Source: Epiperipatus broadwayi
Lineage: Eukaryota; Onychophora; Udeonychophora; Euonychophora; Peripatidae
Assembly (NCBI GenBank): GCA_028023455.1
Contig: JAQFVV010000281.1
Coordinates: 994,001 to 1,058,000 of the forward strand
DNA: 64,000 nt
Reading direction: 5' to 3'
Positions 1 through 9,123 of the stretch are shown here, piece after piece (the first letter of the stretch is position 1; every line of letters starts with the position of its first letter). The translations under genes were made by a program, and so were the position numbers. The notes below the pieces were generated by a model. It was not told where the DNA came from. It was given only the letters and a program-made list of their open reading frames with translations, and ran no database searches.

Positions 1-474
1 TTTAATGAGCTTGGATGTTTATTGTTCCATCCTATATCTTTTTTTCATTTATTTATTATTTCTAGCTGCATTTGCAGACTTACAGATTATACATTAAAAT
101 TTAAATTCTTTTAGCTATCATAATGGCATCTTATGGTAGACATAGTTACTACATTTTAATCATCATTTCTCTTTTCTTTATATTTTTTTTTCACGTGCAG
201 CTGTGTTTGACAGGCTTACATTAGGAGTTTGTCATTGTAAATTACAAATTAGTTTGTTTTATGTTACTTCCTTTTGTTTTTCATATTTTGCATTTAAAAT
301 TTTATCATTTAAATCTCATTATTATTTCATCCTCTCTTCCCAGTACATTTATTTTATTTACATTGATTTTTTATTTTTATTTTTACAATTTATAAGTTGT
401 TCTCCATTCTCGAAATCCAGGGCCGTTAATATTCGGTCAAGTTGACATATCCATTGTGTTAGATTTCTTTTAAA
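1..474. other. AT-rich non-coding stretch
   Basis: Pyrimidine-rich, AT-rich DNA. The only open frame (203-445, +) is a Phe/Ser/Tyr-rich run of the kind AT-rich DNA gives by chance. It lies just beyond the 3' end of the minus-strand gag relic and may be element sequence, but I see no LTR boundary in it. Confidence 0.5.
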
Positions 475-1499
475 TTAGTTTTTATCTGGAGGTTCTTTGT
501 TACTCCTTTTGTTCGACATAAATCCATTGGTGATGGGCCATGGACTTCTATTCATATGTCTACCACAGTATCTGAGTCCTTTCAGATAATTTCCATCCGC
601 ATATCTCTTCATCAGTCTGGACACTTTATTTCTATCAAAAAATCTCTCCTTATTTCCTTCCCAGTAATTCTGATGAAGGTTATATGGACCCATATTCATA
701 ATCAGATCTTTAGGAGGGATTTTGAATCCTCGATCTTCAGCCATGTACCTTGGCCTAATACTGTCAAGTGCATTACGTAATTCGATGCCTTGTTCGACTG
801 TTTTTCTTCTGGCACCTATAATCATTTTCTCCACATTATATATTTCACTACTGGCTTGCATGCATTCATTGCTGCTGTTGTGCTTATCATTATTAATTAT
901 TTCTTTCATCCCTAAATTTTCTAATTCACTCTCCCTTTCCTCTACCTTTTACTCTATTCTCTCTATTGCTACTTCTAACTGATTGACATCCAATCTTAGA
1001 CTCTCTATAACTTTCTCGTTTACATCATTATTCACTTCAATTTTCTTTCCTTGCTCTAATTTAAAACCCTCTATTTCCTGGCATACTACTTCTAGTTTAT
1101 CTTCTACATTGGCTACCTTTTCATTTACTTCAATTCTAACCTCCTGTGCTCCATTATTCCACTCCCCCATAATTCGTTGCTTGCATTTCTCGAGTAAATC
1201 AATTTGGCTATCCAATCTTTTATTTATGGCCTCCAATTGACAAGTGGTTTGCCTAGCATTTTCATTTAACTCTTCAAATTTCTGATTGAAGCTCTCAGTT
1301 ATTTGTTCACGGAACTCTTCCATCATTCCCTTGTTTGATTCCTCCCTTTGCTTCTCTTTTTCTTTGAATTCTTTGGAAAATTGTTGCTGATTTTTTAATA
1401 TCTCTTTTAACATACTCATCACATCATGGTATTCTACATTGTGCCCTTTTTGTGTTCGTTACTACTAATACTCCCCTCTGTGTCACTTTGGACATCCAT
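475..1499 (-). pseudogene. Gag relic of an LTR retrotransposon, capsid core missing
   Basis: Read on the minus strand, an ATG at 1499 starts a short acidic leader. After a frame change it runs into about 150 residues of Glu/Lys-rich coiled coil (MMSMLKEI... to AIERIE), an in-frame TAG at 949-951, and then about 145 residues in the same frame. That tail carries RRKTVEQ and EDRGFK and ends KEPPDKN-stop. These tail motifs recur in the gag at 3968-5352 (RKTVEQ, RDRGFK, the same KEPPDKN end), so the two are homologous. The capsid part between coiled coil and tail, about 130 residues in the other copy with a WW motif, is absent here. No zinc knuckle is visible. It is a broken, non-functional copy, and its own LTRs were not found. 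The family is clear from the shared ends; that the loss is a deletion rather than a natural variant is inference. Confidence 0.7.
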
Positions 1500-1806
1500 C
1501 TTTGTTTTTGCTCTCGTGTGCATGAACCTATTTTTAAGTTTATGAATGAATCTTTAATTATATTTCCACTATACTGATTCTATTTTGTTCTAGACCCTTT
1601 TATTTCTATTTGCTAATTTAAATTTTTTTTTACGATTGGCGTTTGGTCCGCCAGTTAATCCTAACCACACCTGCTCAGATTCTTTGCCTACCTGCCTTAG
1701 ATTCGTTTCCTCTCCCTGATCTGTCTATTTTCCCAACTATTACTCTCAACTCTACTACGTATATATTTATTGATAAAATTATTTTACTTCACTATGACTG
1801 TTTGAA

Positions 1807-1927
1807 ATAAGACACGTATATAATTTATTTTAAATTTCACTGATATACTTTATTTTACTATATTTATGACTTATCGATAAAATTTCAAAATCTATTCCCC
1901 ATTTATATTAGATTTCAATATATATAT
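1807..1927 (+). repeat. First part of a 176-bp tandem duplication split by the LTR element
   Basis: This 121-bp stretch (ATAAGACACG... to GATTTCAATATATAT) matches 8652-8767 on the other side of the element. The missing 55 bp of this unit follow the 3' LTR at 8597-8651 (TTATTTAATCGCAATTAC... TTCAGTCGT) and match 8768-8826. Before insertion the site was therefore two tandem units of about 176 bp, and the element landed in the (AT)n hinge of the first. Confidence 0.7.
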
Positions 1928-2441
1928 TGTGCTAATGCCAAATTGGCACATGTATATAAAATAATTTTGTATAAAAATTATTATCAAAATCTTTCGGAAA
2001 AAAGAATTTGAAAGTTACAATTAATTACTTTAAGGAGGGGAGAGGGAGTTTTCCTATAAAAAACAAAAAAACAAACTAAGAGTATATAAAAGAAAGAGTG
2101 TTATTATTATAAATTAAAAGTAAAAAATCTCTTTTCATTCCAGTTTAGTAGAATAAATGTGTATATATGTGCGATGGTAAATAGAAATAAATGTTAGCTC
2201 ATTAATAAGATAAATGCATGTTAGAATAATATTAAAAATAAATAAATATTGAAATGAAATGTATTTAAAAACACAGTGGTGAACTACTAATTAAAGATAT
2301 GAAAACAACACGTTTTAAAATAGCTACTACTAATCAAACAATCAATCAAAAAACACGTCATAGGATTAATTAGTAATGGAATTTCGACAACACCTATTGC
2401 ACCGTTTGCCGGAGGATATGAAAATGAAAACAATTCACAGA

Positions 2442-2476
2442 TATAAATAGCTAGATTTTATCGAACATTCAGTTGG
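2442..2476 (+). promoter_or_regulatory. LTR core promoter: TATA box plus TCAGT initiator
   Basis: TATAAATAG (2442-2450) lies 29 bp upstream of the A in TCAGTT (2469-2474), the spacing expected for TATA and transcription start. A second TCAGTC follows at about 2487. The same pair is kept in the 3' LTR (7481-7489 and 7508-7513). TCAGTT/TCAGTC is the initiator typical of arthropod promoters; that this start is used is inference. Confidence 0.65.
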
Positions 2477-2799
2477 AGTTTGCAATTCAGTCTAGTTTCC
2501 AGTGACAGTTTGCTTCAGTACAATTTCTATTATGTATACAGAAACCAACATGCACTGTTGAGCGGCCTTGGAAATATAAGCTTGTGCTTCAGCCTTTTGA
2601 GTCCAACAAGATCATCACAACCTGCCTGTGAAATAATGTTGGCATAACAACTCAGAAACCCTCCGTCAAAATGTGCTGCTGTCTCCAAGAAGAAACCAAC
2701 GGATTACCATAAGTTCTCTTCAATAAACAAAATCTAACCGGTTAGATATAATCCATCAGAAGCAGCAGAAGCAGCCAACGACAAGAAAAAAAATCCTAG

Positions 2800-3231
2800 G
2801 TATATATTTTATTATTATCATTTATACATAGTAGTCACCACTGTAATCCGTAAATATTCAATATTCAAATTATATGAACTCTATCATACATAAAATGAAC
2901 TATTGATATGTGTGTGTAAGTTTCAAATGCTATTAATGCTTTGTTATTATGTTTGTGAATGTGAAATGATTTAAAGGTCAAAGATTATTTATGCCTTTTT
3001 CTTAAAATATATTATCATGTGTTAATTTTAAAAAAAATGTGCGTGTGTTAAAATTGGATTTATAGAAATGTTTATAATGTGTTAATGTTAGTTAATAAAT
3101 TATCTTTAAAACTTAGTTAATGATAAGTAAAATAAATTATCTTTAAACTTAAACTTTATTTGTCAGTCAATTCTTTTTACCAACATTTTATTAATTCTTC
3201 CCACCACCAATTTTTGTATAATTTATTACAG
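2800..3231 (+). other. Candidate intron inside the 5' LTR
   Basis: Donor AAATCCTAG|GTATAT at 2799/2800 and acceptor (pyrimidine-rich, then TTTATTACAG) at 3231 define a 432-nt intron. The 3' LTR keeps both sites at the same spacing (7830-8261, also 432 nt). The exon upstream would be about 2471-2799, and the exon downstream from 3232 holds AATAAA + GT-rich sequence. Spliced ORFs are tiny (8 to about 19 codons), so the product would be non-coding or a leader. Because both LTRs still hold the intron, the RNA that was copied back was not spliced here. Confidence 0.45.
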
Positions 3232-3566
3232 ATTAAAATTAGACTGGGCTAGTTTATGGGATGGTTTCGAGTGCTGGATTATGAGCCTACTGACCAAAGA
3301 CGTTTATTCTTTTGAATAGATAGCTGGCACCTGGAGTTTACTCCGAAACAAATAAAGTGTTTGGATAGTAGGGGTTTGAATCTAGCAGCCGAGATGAGCC
3401 ATTGTTGATAGTTAAACTATTAATATCTCCCATTTTTCTCGAACATGCCGGTTCGTTCACGTAACCTTTATAATATTATAAATGTATTATGAAGGAGTTT
3501 GAAACTGGCCAAAACTTATATATACGTATAAGTGGGTGGTTTCAGCGGTTCGACCCGGTACATAAA

Positions 3567-3584
3567 TGGCACCCAACATGGGGC
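3567..3584 (+). promoter_or_regulatory. Primer binding site, tRNA-Lys type
   Basis: TGGCACCCAACATGGGGC lies 4 bp after the LTR end. The known tRNA-Lys1,2 site of retroviruses is TGGCGCCCAACGTGGGGC. The two differences are G to A at both CpG sites, as expected from methyl-CpG decay. A related sequence follows the LTR at 61.5-63.44 kb. Confidence 0.8.
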
Positions 3585-3967
3585 TGAACCTAAGAAATAA
3601 CAGTAAATAAATGCTTTGTTTCTTGTTTAAAAATAAAAACCTTAAAGAAATCTAAATTACGTAGGTAAAAGTGTAAAAAAATTAAAAATAAAAAAAAGAA
3701 TTGACCAAAATTTTTTTTTCTTACTTCTTTAAATGAAAAGAGATTTTGTGCTATTTACATTCTGTTAAATAAATGACAGTTGGGTGTTTGGGCAGAATTA
3801 AAGCATTAAGATCGGGTAGGATAAATGGACAAAGGAGGGTGGAGCCAGCATGTATTTCCAGTTTAGAGAGAAATCGATAAAATAGAAATTAGTAAACTTA
3901 TGAGCGTGAATAAAATATAATATTAAAGAAAAATAATATAAAAAAGTAAAGTTTAAAATTATAAATA

Positions 3968-5352
3968 TGACAAGAAATAAACCTAAAATGGAGACTCAAG
4001 GTAAAAAGCAGACGATGTTCCCAGTGAGGAACAAAATAAAACCAAAACTAGTGAAATAGAAAAGGTCCCCAGTGAAGAAAAAATAGAAACTCAAGCGAAA
4101 GTAGTAGAAAATGCTTCTAGTGAGGAACAAAAAGATAAAAACAAAAAATAGGTTGAGCAAAAAGAAGAGAAAAGAGAAATCATAGCTTTACTAACCAGCA
4201 TGTTTGAAAAACAAAAAGAAGCAGCCGAAGAATATAAAAAAATAGCAGAAGAGCTTAAAAACCAAAATAATGAAATGAAGAGTAAATTGGAAGGGCAAGC
4301 TGAAATGCTTGAAAAGTTAAAGGACCAGATCGAAATGGGCCAGAATAAAATAAAAGAAGAAATTAGGGAAGAAATAGAAGAGATTAAAACACAAGTAGAA
4401 AATCAAATAGAGACCGCTTACAAAGTAATTGAAAAAAATAAGATAGAAGATAGAAAAGTAATTGAAGAGATAAAAGTCGGAATGACAGATTTAGCTTGGA
4501 AAGTAAATCAAAAGAATAGTTCGCAAATGGAAATAAAACAGTGTGACAACTTGAGTGCAAACATGCACATTATAAACAATCCGGCAATCATGAACCAGTT
4601 TTTGAAAATACGGATATTTTCTGGCCATCAAGGTGAAGCTCCTATGGAGCATTTAAATAGTTTGGAGCACTATTTCACTCTGAATCAATTAAGTAACGAG
4701 GCTATGATCGCAATAGCTTGTAGCCATTTATAAGGGGGTTCTCAATCTTGGTGGGACTCTTTATATAAAAAACCCATCACTTTTGCCGAATATAAAATTG
4801 CTATTTTAGCTAGTTATTGGAGCAAAGATTATCAGGAAAATCTTCGTCACCAGATCTCGCAAGATAAATGGCGACCTGGTGAACCGGTTGTTTCTTTTTT
4901 TAGAAGGCAAGTGGCAAAATTACGCTCTTTAACAGCAGACCCACTATCTAAACAACAAATTGTCAGGATAGTCCACCATAGTTTTCCTCATAATGTCGAG
5001 CAAATGCTCATAAGAACTGAAAGGAAAACAGTGGAACAAATGGCGGAATTGTTGAGCGCTTTCGACAGAGCTAGACCAACTTTGGACACGAGAGATAGGG
5101 GATTCAAACCCCAACTTAGAGAGCCAGCTGTAAATGCTGTAAGATATAGACATAGGTCAAATTCAGGGAGTCCCGGAAAAGAAATTATTCTAATAGTCCC
5201 AAGAGAACAAAAATCTTTCGAAGAACCGACAGCGATCCTAACATCTCTCGTACTAGATTTAAGGAAAGGCCCAGGGGTGATTCTCAATCCCCCAGCATGA
5301 GTGGCTATATGCAGAAAAAATATATAATAAAGAACCACCAGACAAAAATTAA
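3968..5352 (+). pseudogene. gag of the 1928-8596 element, frameshifted and with stops
   Basis: The likely start is ATG 3968 (MTRNKPKMETQG). A frame change near 4020 leads into the main frame, which has a TAG at 4149-4151, runs from ATG 4200, meets a TAA at 4731-4733, and continues in the same frame to 5298. The natural end KEPPDKN-stop (5329-5352) is in another frame, so a second shift lies near 5200-5300. Order of parts: a Lys/Glu coiled coil (about 4200-4520), a capsid-like domain with FSGHQGEAP, SLEHYF, the WWDSLYKKP motif, ASYWSKDY and FFRRQVAKLRSL, then an Arg/Ser-rich tail. No CCHC knuckle is seen; the basic tail may have bound RNA instead. It is homologous to gag at 475-1499, 43.2-45.4 kb and 63.7 kb. 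This copy cannot make full Gag. Confidence 0.8.
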
Positions 5353-5560
5353 AAATATATAATCTGACGGATTTGCCAGCTTGACCTAGTTATTAATGAC
5401 CATGGACTCAGAATAATGGAAAATGTTTAACAAAGTTTAATGAAATAAATGAAAAAATGAGTATCAAGTTAGTTGAATAATTAAAAATGATTAAAGATAG
5501 TCTCAGTAAATAAATAATAATCTTAGAGTTTTTAAAATGTTAAAGAAATGATAAAACGAT
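5353..5560 (+). other. Non-coding start of the post-gag region
   Basis: AT-rich sequence right after the gag stop, where a related element would begin protease. No Asp-Thr/Ser-Gly motif or open frame is visible. The whole stretch from here to the purine tract at 6946 lacks pol. Confidence 0.6.
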
Positions 5561-5809
5561 TTATGTCAAAACCCTCGATTATGTCTTATCGATGATATTG
5601 ATATCCCAGCTCATGAGTCTAGAACATAGCAGAGCGTGACATACACAAAATAAATGTGTAAAATCAAATTAGACAAGCAAACTGATTATGTCAAAAACCC
5701 TCGATTATGTCATCGATTCTATTGATATCCCAGCTCATAAGTCTAGAACATAGCGGAGCGTGACCTAAACAAAAAAAATGTGTAAAATCAAAATAGACCA
5801 GCAAAATGA
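5561..5809 (+). repeat. 125-bp tandem repeat, two copies
   Basis: Copies at 5561-5685 and 5686-5809. Both carry TTATGTCAAAA, CCCTCGATTATGTC, GATATCCCAGCTCAT and AGTCTAGAACATAGC, then GGAGCGTGAC / AGAGCGTGAC. They lie in the part of the element where pol would be expected. Confidence 0.8.
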
Positions 5810-5884
5810 AAATGATTGTAGAATTAAATAAATGAAAAAGATAACGGGATTTCTAGAATAAAATCAAGTTAGATATTTGCATAA

Positions 5885-6040
5885 CAAATAAATCGCAATA
5901 AAATAAAACAGTTTTCTTTTCTGAGTACGCGCACATTAAAATAAAATAGTTTTGAATATATGCAAGTTAATAAAAGTTGAATAAATAATGAATCGTAATA
6001 TAATAAAAATAGTTTGTCTAAATACACGCACATAGATAAA
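5885..6040 (+). repeat. Diverged tandem pair, about 100-bp spacing
   Basis: AAATAAATCGCAATAAAATAAAA...ACGCGCACAT at about 5885-5935 recurs as AAATAATGAATCGTAATATAATAAAA...ACACGCACAT at about 5983-6033. It belongs to the same non-coding interior as the other tandem arrays. Confidence 0.5.
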
Positions 6041-6240
6041 GAAGTTAAAATAATGGTTTAAAAATAGTATCGTAAAACTAATATTTAAAGAAATGTTCAT
6101 AATGATTAAAAATCTTATTTAAATAATGTTTCTTAAGGGTTATAAATAATACTGGAATATAGAATATAAATGAATAGTGTAAAATATTGTTCGTGTAAAT
6201 TTAAACATAAGGTTGGAAGATTATTTATAAAAAAAATAAA

Positions 6241-6859
6241 AGTCAATCTAACATGTATTAAGAGTATGTAAGTATACATGTGTATATACGCGCACATACA
6301 CTGGTAATATTTGGTAAATATGATACCTTATGATGAGTATCTTAAATGTATTTATCCAGATATCCTTTTAGGTTATTTTCTTGGTACTGCTGCACCTTAT
6401 GATTGAGTGCAAAAAAAGACTTATTTATTATAGATTCCCTGTAAGCAAGTCCAGTAATAACTCGATATCTAGAATATTAGTAGGTGTAGAATTATGCTGC
6501 ACATATACACATGTGTTAAATAAAGATGTTCGTAATGATTTACAAATAATATTATAAGATTAGTAATAAAAATATAAAGTCAATCTAATGTGTATTAAGA
6601 GTGTGTAAGTATGCATGGGTATATACGAGCACATACACTGGTAATATTCGGTAAATACGATACCTCATGATGCGTATCTTAAATGTATTTATGCAGATAT
6701 CCTTTTAGGTTATTTTCTTGGCACTGCGGCACCTTATGATGCGTGCAAAAAGGGATTTATTTATTATAGATTCCCTGTAAGCAAGTCCAGTAATAACTCG
6801 ATATCTAGAATATTAGTAGGTGTAGAATTATGCTGCATGTATACATATGTGTAGGAATT
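6241..6859 (+). repeat. 337-bp tandem repeat, two copies
   Basis: Copy 1 is 6241-6577 and copy 2 is 6578 to about 6855. They share AGTCAATCTAA, GCACATACACTGGTAATATT, AGATATCCTTTTAGGTTATT, CTGTAAGCAAGTCCAGTAAT and the end TAGAATTATGCTGCA. A 150-bp part also occurs at 39633-39784, next to the Gypsy pol gene, so this unit also exists outside this element. Confidence 0.8.
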
Positions 6860-6945
6860 ATCTAAAATAAAAAAATAATAAATCTTTATAGTCAACAATT
6901 AAAATTGCAAGAGATAAAATGGTCAAAAATGACGCATTTTACTCT

Positions 6946-6959
6946 AAAACGGATGGGGG
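6946..6959 (+). promoter_or_regulatory. Polypurine tract before the 3' LTR
   Basis: AAAACGGATGGGGG directly abuts the TG that opens the 3' LTR at 6960. This is the position and composition expected for the plus-strand DNA primer of an LTR retrotransposon. Confidence 0.75.
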
Positions 6960-8596
6960 TGTAACGTGCCAATGCCAAATTGGCACATGTATATAAAATA
7001 ATTTTGTATAAAAATTATTCTCAAAATCTTTCGGAAAAAAAAATTTGAAAGTTACAATTAATTACTTTAAGGAGGGGAGAGGGAGTTTTCCTATAAAAAA
7101 AAAAAACAAACTAAGAGTTTATAAAAGAAAGAATGTTATTATTATAAATTAAAAGTAAAAAATCTCTTTTCATTCCAGTTTAGTAGAATAAATGTGTATA
7201 TATGTGCGATGGTAAATAGAAATAAATGTTAGCTCATTAATAAGATAAATGCATGTTAGAATAATATTAAAAAATAAATAAATATTGAAATGAAATGTAT
7301 TTAAAAACACAGTGGTGGACTACTAATTAAAGATATGAAAACAACACGTTTTAAAATAGCTACTACTAATCAAACAATCAATCAAAAAACATGTTGTCAT
7401 AGGATTAATTAGTAATGGAATTTCGACAACACCTATTGCACCATTTTCCGGAGGATATGAAAATGAAAACAATTCACAGATATAAATAGCTAGATTTTAT
7501 CGAACATTCAGTTGGAGTTTGCAATTCAGTCTAGTTTCCAGTGACAGTTTGCTTCAGTACAATTTCTATTATGTATACAGAAACCAACATGCACTGTTGA
7601 GCGGCCTTGGAAATATAAGCTTGTGCTTCAGCCTTTTGAGTGCAACAAGATCATCACAACCTGCCTGTGAAATAATGTTGGCATAACAACTCGGAAACCC
7701 TCTGTCAAAACGTGCAGCTATCTCCAAGAAGAAACCAACGGATTACCATAAGTTCTCTTCAATAAACAAAATCTAACCGGTTAGCTATAATCCATCAGAA
7801 GCAGCCAACCACAAGAAAAAAAATCCTAGGTATATATTTTATTATTATCATTTTTACATAGTAGTCACCATTGTAATCCGTAAATATTCAAGATTCAAAT
7901 TATATGAACTCTATCATACATAAAATGAACTATTGATATGTGTGTGTAAGTTTCAAATGCTATTAATGCTTTGTTATTATGTTTGTGAATGTGAAATGAT
8001 TTAAAGGTCAAAGATTATTTATGCCTTTTTCTTAAAATATATTATCATGTGTTAATTTTAAAAAAAATGTGCGTGTGTTAAAATTGGATTTATAGAAATG
8101 TTTATAATGCGTTAATGTTAGTTAATAAATTATCTTTAAAACTTAGTTAATGATAAGTATAATAAATTATCTTTAAACTTAAACTTTATTTGTCGGTCAA
8201 TTTTTTTTACCAACATTTTATTAATTCTTCCCACCACCAATTTTTGTATAATTTATTACAGATTAAAATTAGACTGGGCTAGTTTATGGGATGGTTTCGA
8301 GTGCTGGATTATGAGCCTACTGACCAAAGACGTTTATTCTTTTGAATAGATAGCTGGCACCTGGAGTTTACTCCGAAACAAATAAAGTGTTTGGATAGTA
8401 GGGGTTTGAATCTAGCAGCCGAGATGGGCCATTGTTGATAGTTAAAACTATTAATAAGATCTCCCATTTTGCTCGAACGTGCCGGTTCATTCACGTAACC
8501 TTTATAATATTATAAATGTATTATGAAGGAGTTTGAAACCAGCCAAAACTTATATATACGTATAAGTAGGTGGTTTCAGCGGTTCGACCCGGTACA
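6960..8596 (+). repeat. 3' LTR of the gag-only element
   Basis: It begins TGTAACGTGCCAATGCC and ends GACCCGGTACA, followed by ATATATAT. It matches the 5' LTR end to end, including TATAAATAG (7481-7489), the initiator (+1 at 7510), AATAAA (7761-7766), the donor (7829/7830), the acceptor (8261) and the second AATAAA (8381-8386) with GTGTTTGG after it. The minus-strand open frame at 8309-8494 is a chance frame within it. Confidence 0.85.
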
Positions 8597-8826
8597 ATAT
8601 ATATTTATTTAATCGCAATTACATAAGATAACATATATATTCAGTCGTGATATAAGACATGCATATAATTTATTTTGATTTCATCTGATATACTTTATTT
8701 TACTATATTTATGACACCGATAAAAATTTTTCAAAATCTATTCTCAATTTATATTAGATTTCAACATATTTCTTTTTTTTTATTTGATTGCAATTACGTA
8801 AAGACAACATATATATTCAGTCGTTC
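8597..8826 (+). repeat. Rest of first unit plus second unit of the 176-bp tandem duplication
   Basis: 8597-8651 completes the unit begun at 1807; 8652-8826 is a second, diverged unit (ATAAGACATGCATATAATTT ... AACATATATATTCAGTCGT). Together with 1807-1927 this reconstructs the site before the LTR element arrived. Confidence 0.7.
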
Positions 8827-9094
8827 CAAGTATACAGATATTTAATACTTTTTATTTCGTTTCCTTCTATAACAGTAAATATGCAAAAAAACTTTTAATA
8901 GATTTTCACAAAGCTAAGTTCCCCCCTTCCATTCTCTTTTCTTCTACACATGTGACTTTGAAACATATATATATAACGAACTATAAAGCAAAGAAAAACT
9001 CTCTCTCTCATTCTCGCTTCTCACCAATTGTATATGAATAATTTTTTTCAACAAAATTCTATCCTATACATGACTAATAATTGTACAGCAAATA

Positions 9095-9123
9095 TATCCC
9101 AGACTCTGGCCCCCCAAATGTAA
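9095..9123 (-). other. Possible LTR end and primer site on the minus strand
   Basis: On the minus strand the sequence reads CTGTTACA, then TTTGGGGGGCCAGAGTC. A TTACA end followed shortly by TGG resembles the LTR/primer-site junction of Gypsy-type elements. No matching internal genes or second LTR were found, so this is only a hint. Confidence 0.25.

Larger units (their letters stand above)
1928..3562 (+). repeat. 5' LTR of the gag-only element
   Basis: It starts TGTGCTAATGCC and ends GACCCGGTACA. The 3' copy starts TGTAACGTGCCAATGCC, so this copy has lost or changed a few bases at its left end. Landmarks: TATAAATAG at 2442-2450; initiator TCAGTT with +1 A at 2471, 29 bp downstream; a first AATAAA at 2722-2727; splice donor CCTAG|GTATAT at 2799/2800; acceptor TTATTACAG at 3231; and a second AATAAA at 3351-3356 followed by GTGTTTGG, a good GT-rich downstream element. 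U3 would be 1928-2470. R may run from 2471 to about 3375 and so contain the intron. Confidence 0.85.
1928..8596 (+). mobile_element. Gag-only LTR retrotransposon (TR-GAG-like, non-autonomous)
   Basis: A 6.7-kb element bounded by two direct LTRs (1928-3562, 6960-8596). I count by eye roughly 35 substitutions and a few small indels between them, about 2 %. The 5' LTR ends in CA and is followed 4 bp later by a Lys-type primer binding site. The 3' LTR is preceded by a purine tract. Flanks on both sides are ATAT, which fits a 4-6 bp target duplication inside an AT repeat but cannot prove it. The 3.4-kb interior has a broken gag at 3968-5352 and then about 1.6 kb of tandem repeats; I find no protease, RT, RNase H or integrase motif in any frame. 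Known parallels are plant TR-GAG elements, which keep gag and borrow pol functions. Movement must have been in trans. Confidence 0.85.

Noticed and set aside
1629-1660. GGCGTTTGGTCCGCC near the start of the gag relic as a primer site
   Set aside because: Position is plausible, but it does not match a tRNA 3' end and no LTR boundary is visible next to it.
3366-3385. GGGTTTGAATC in the LTR resembling a tRNA box B
   Set aside because: No box A at the right distance and no tRNA fold; it lies in LTR sequence.
4944-5338. Minus-strand frames opposite gag
   Set aside because: Shadows of the gag reading frame, whose homology to other gags is clear.
5561-6859. Repeats with regular spacing suggesting a CRISPR-like or satellite array
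   Set aside because: Units are 125 and 337 bp with two copies each, inside a retrotransposon of a eukaryote; no spacer structure.
8309-8494. 61-codon minus-strand frame in the 3' LTR
   Set aside because: It is broken in the 5' LTR copy by small differences and lies antisense to the proposed second exon.
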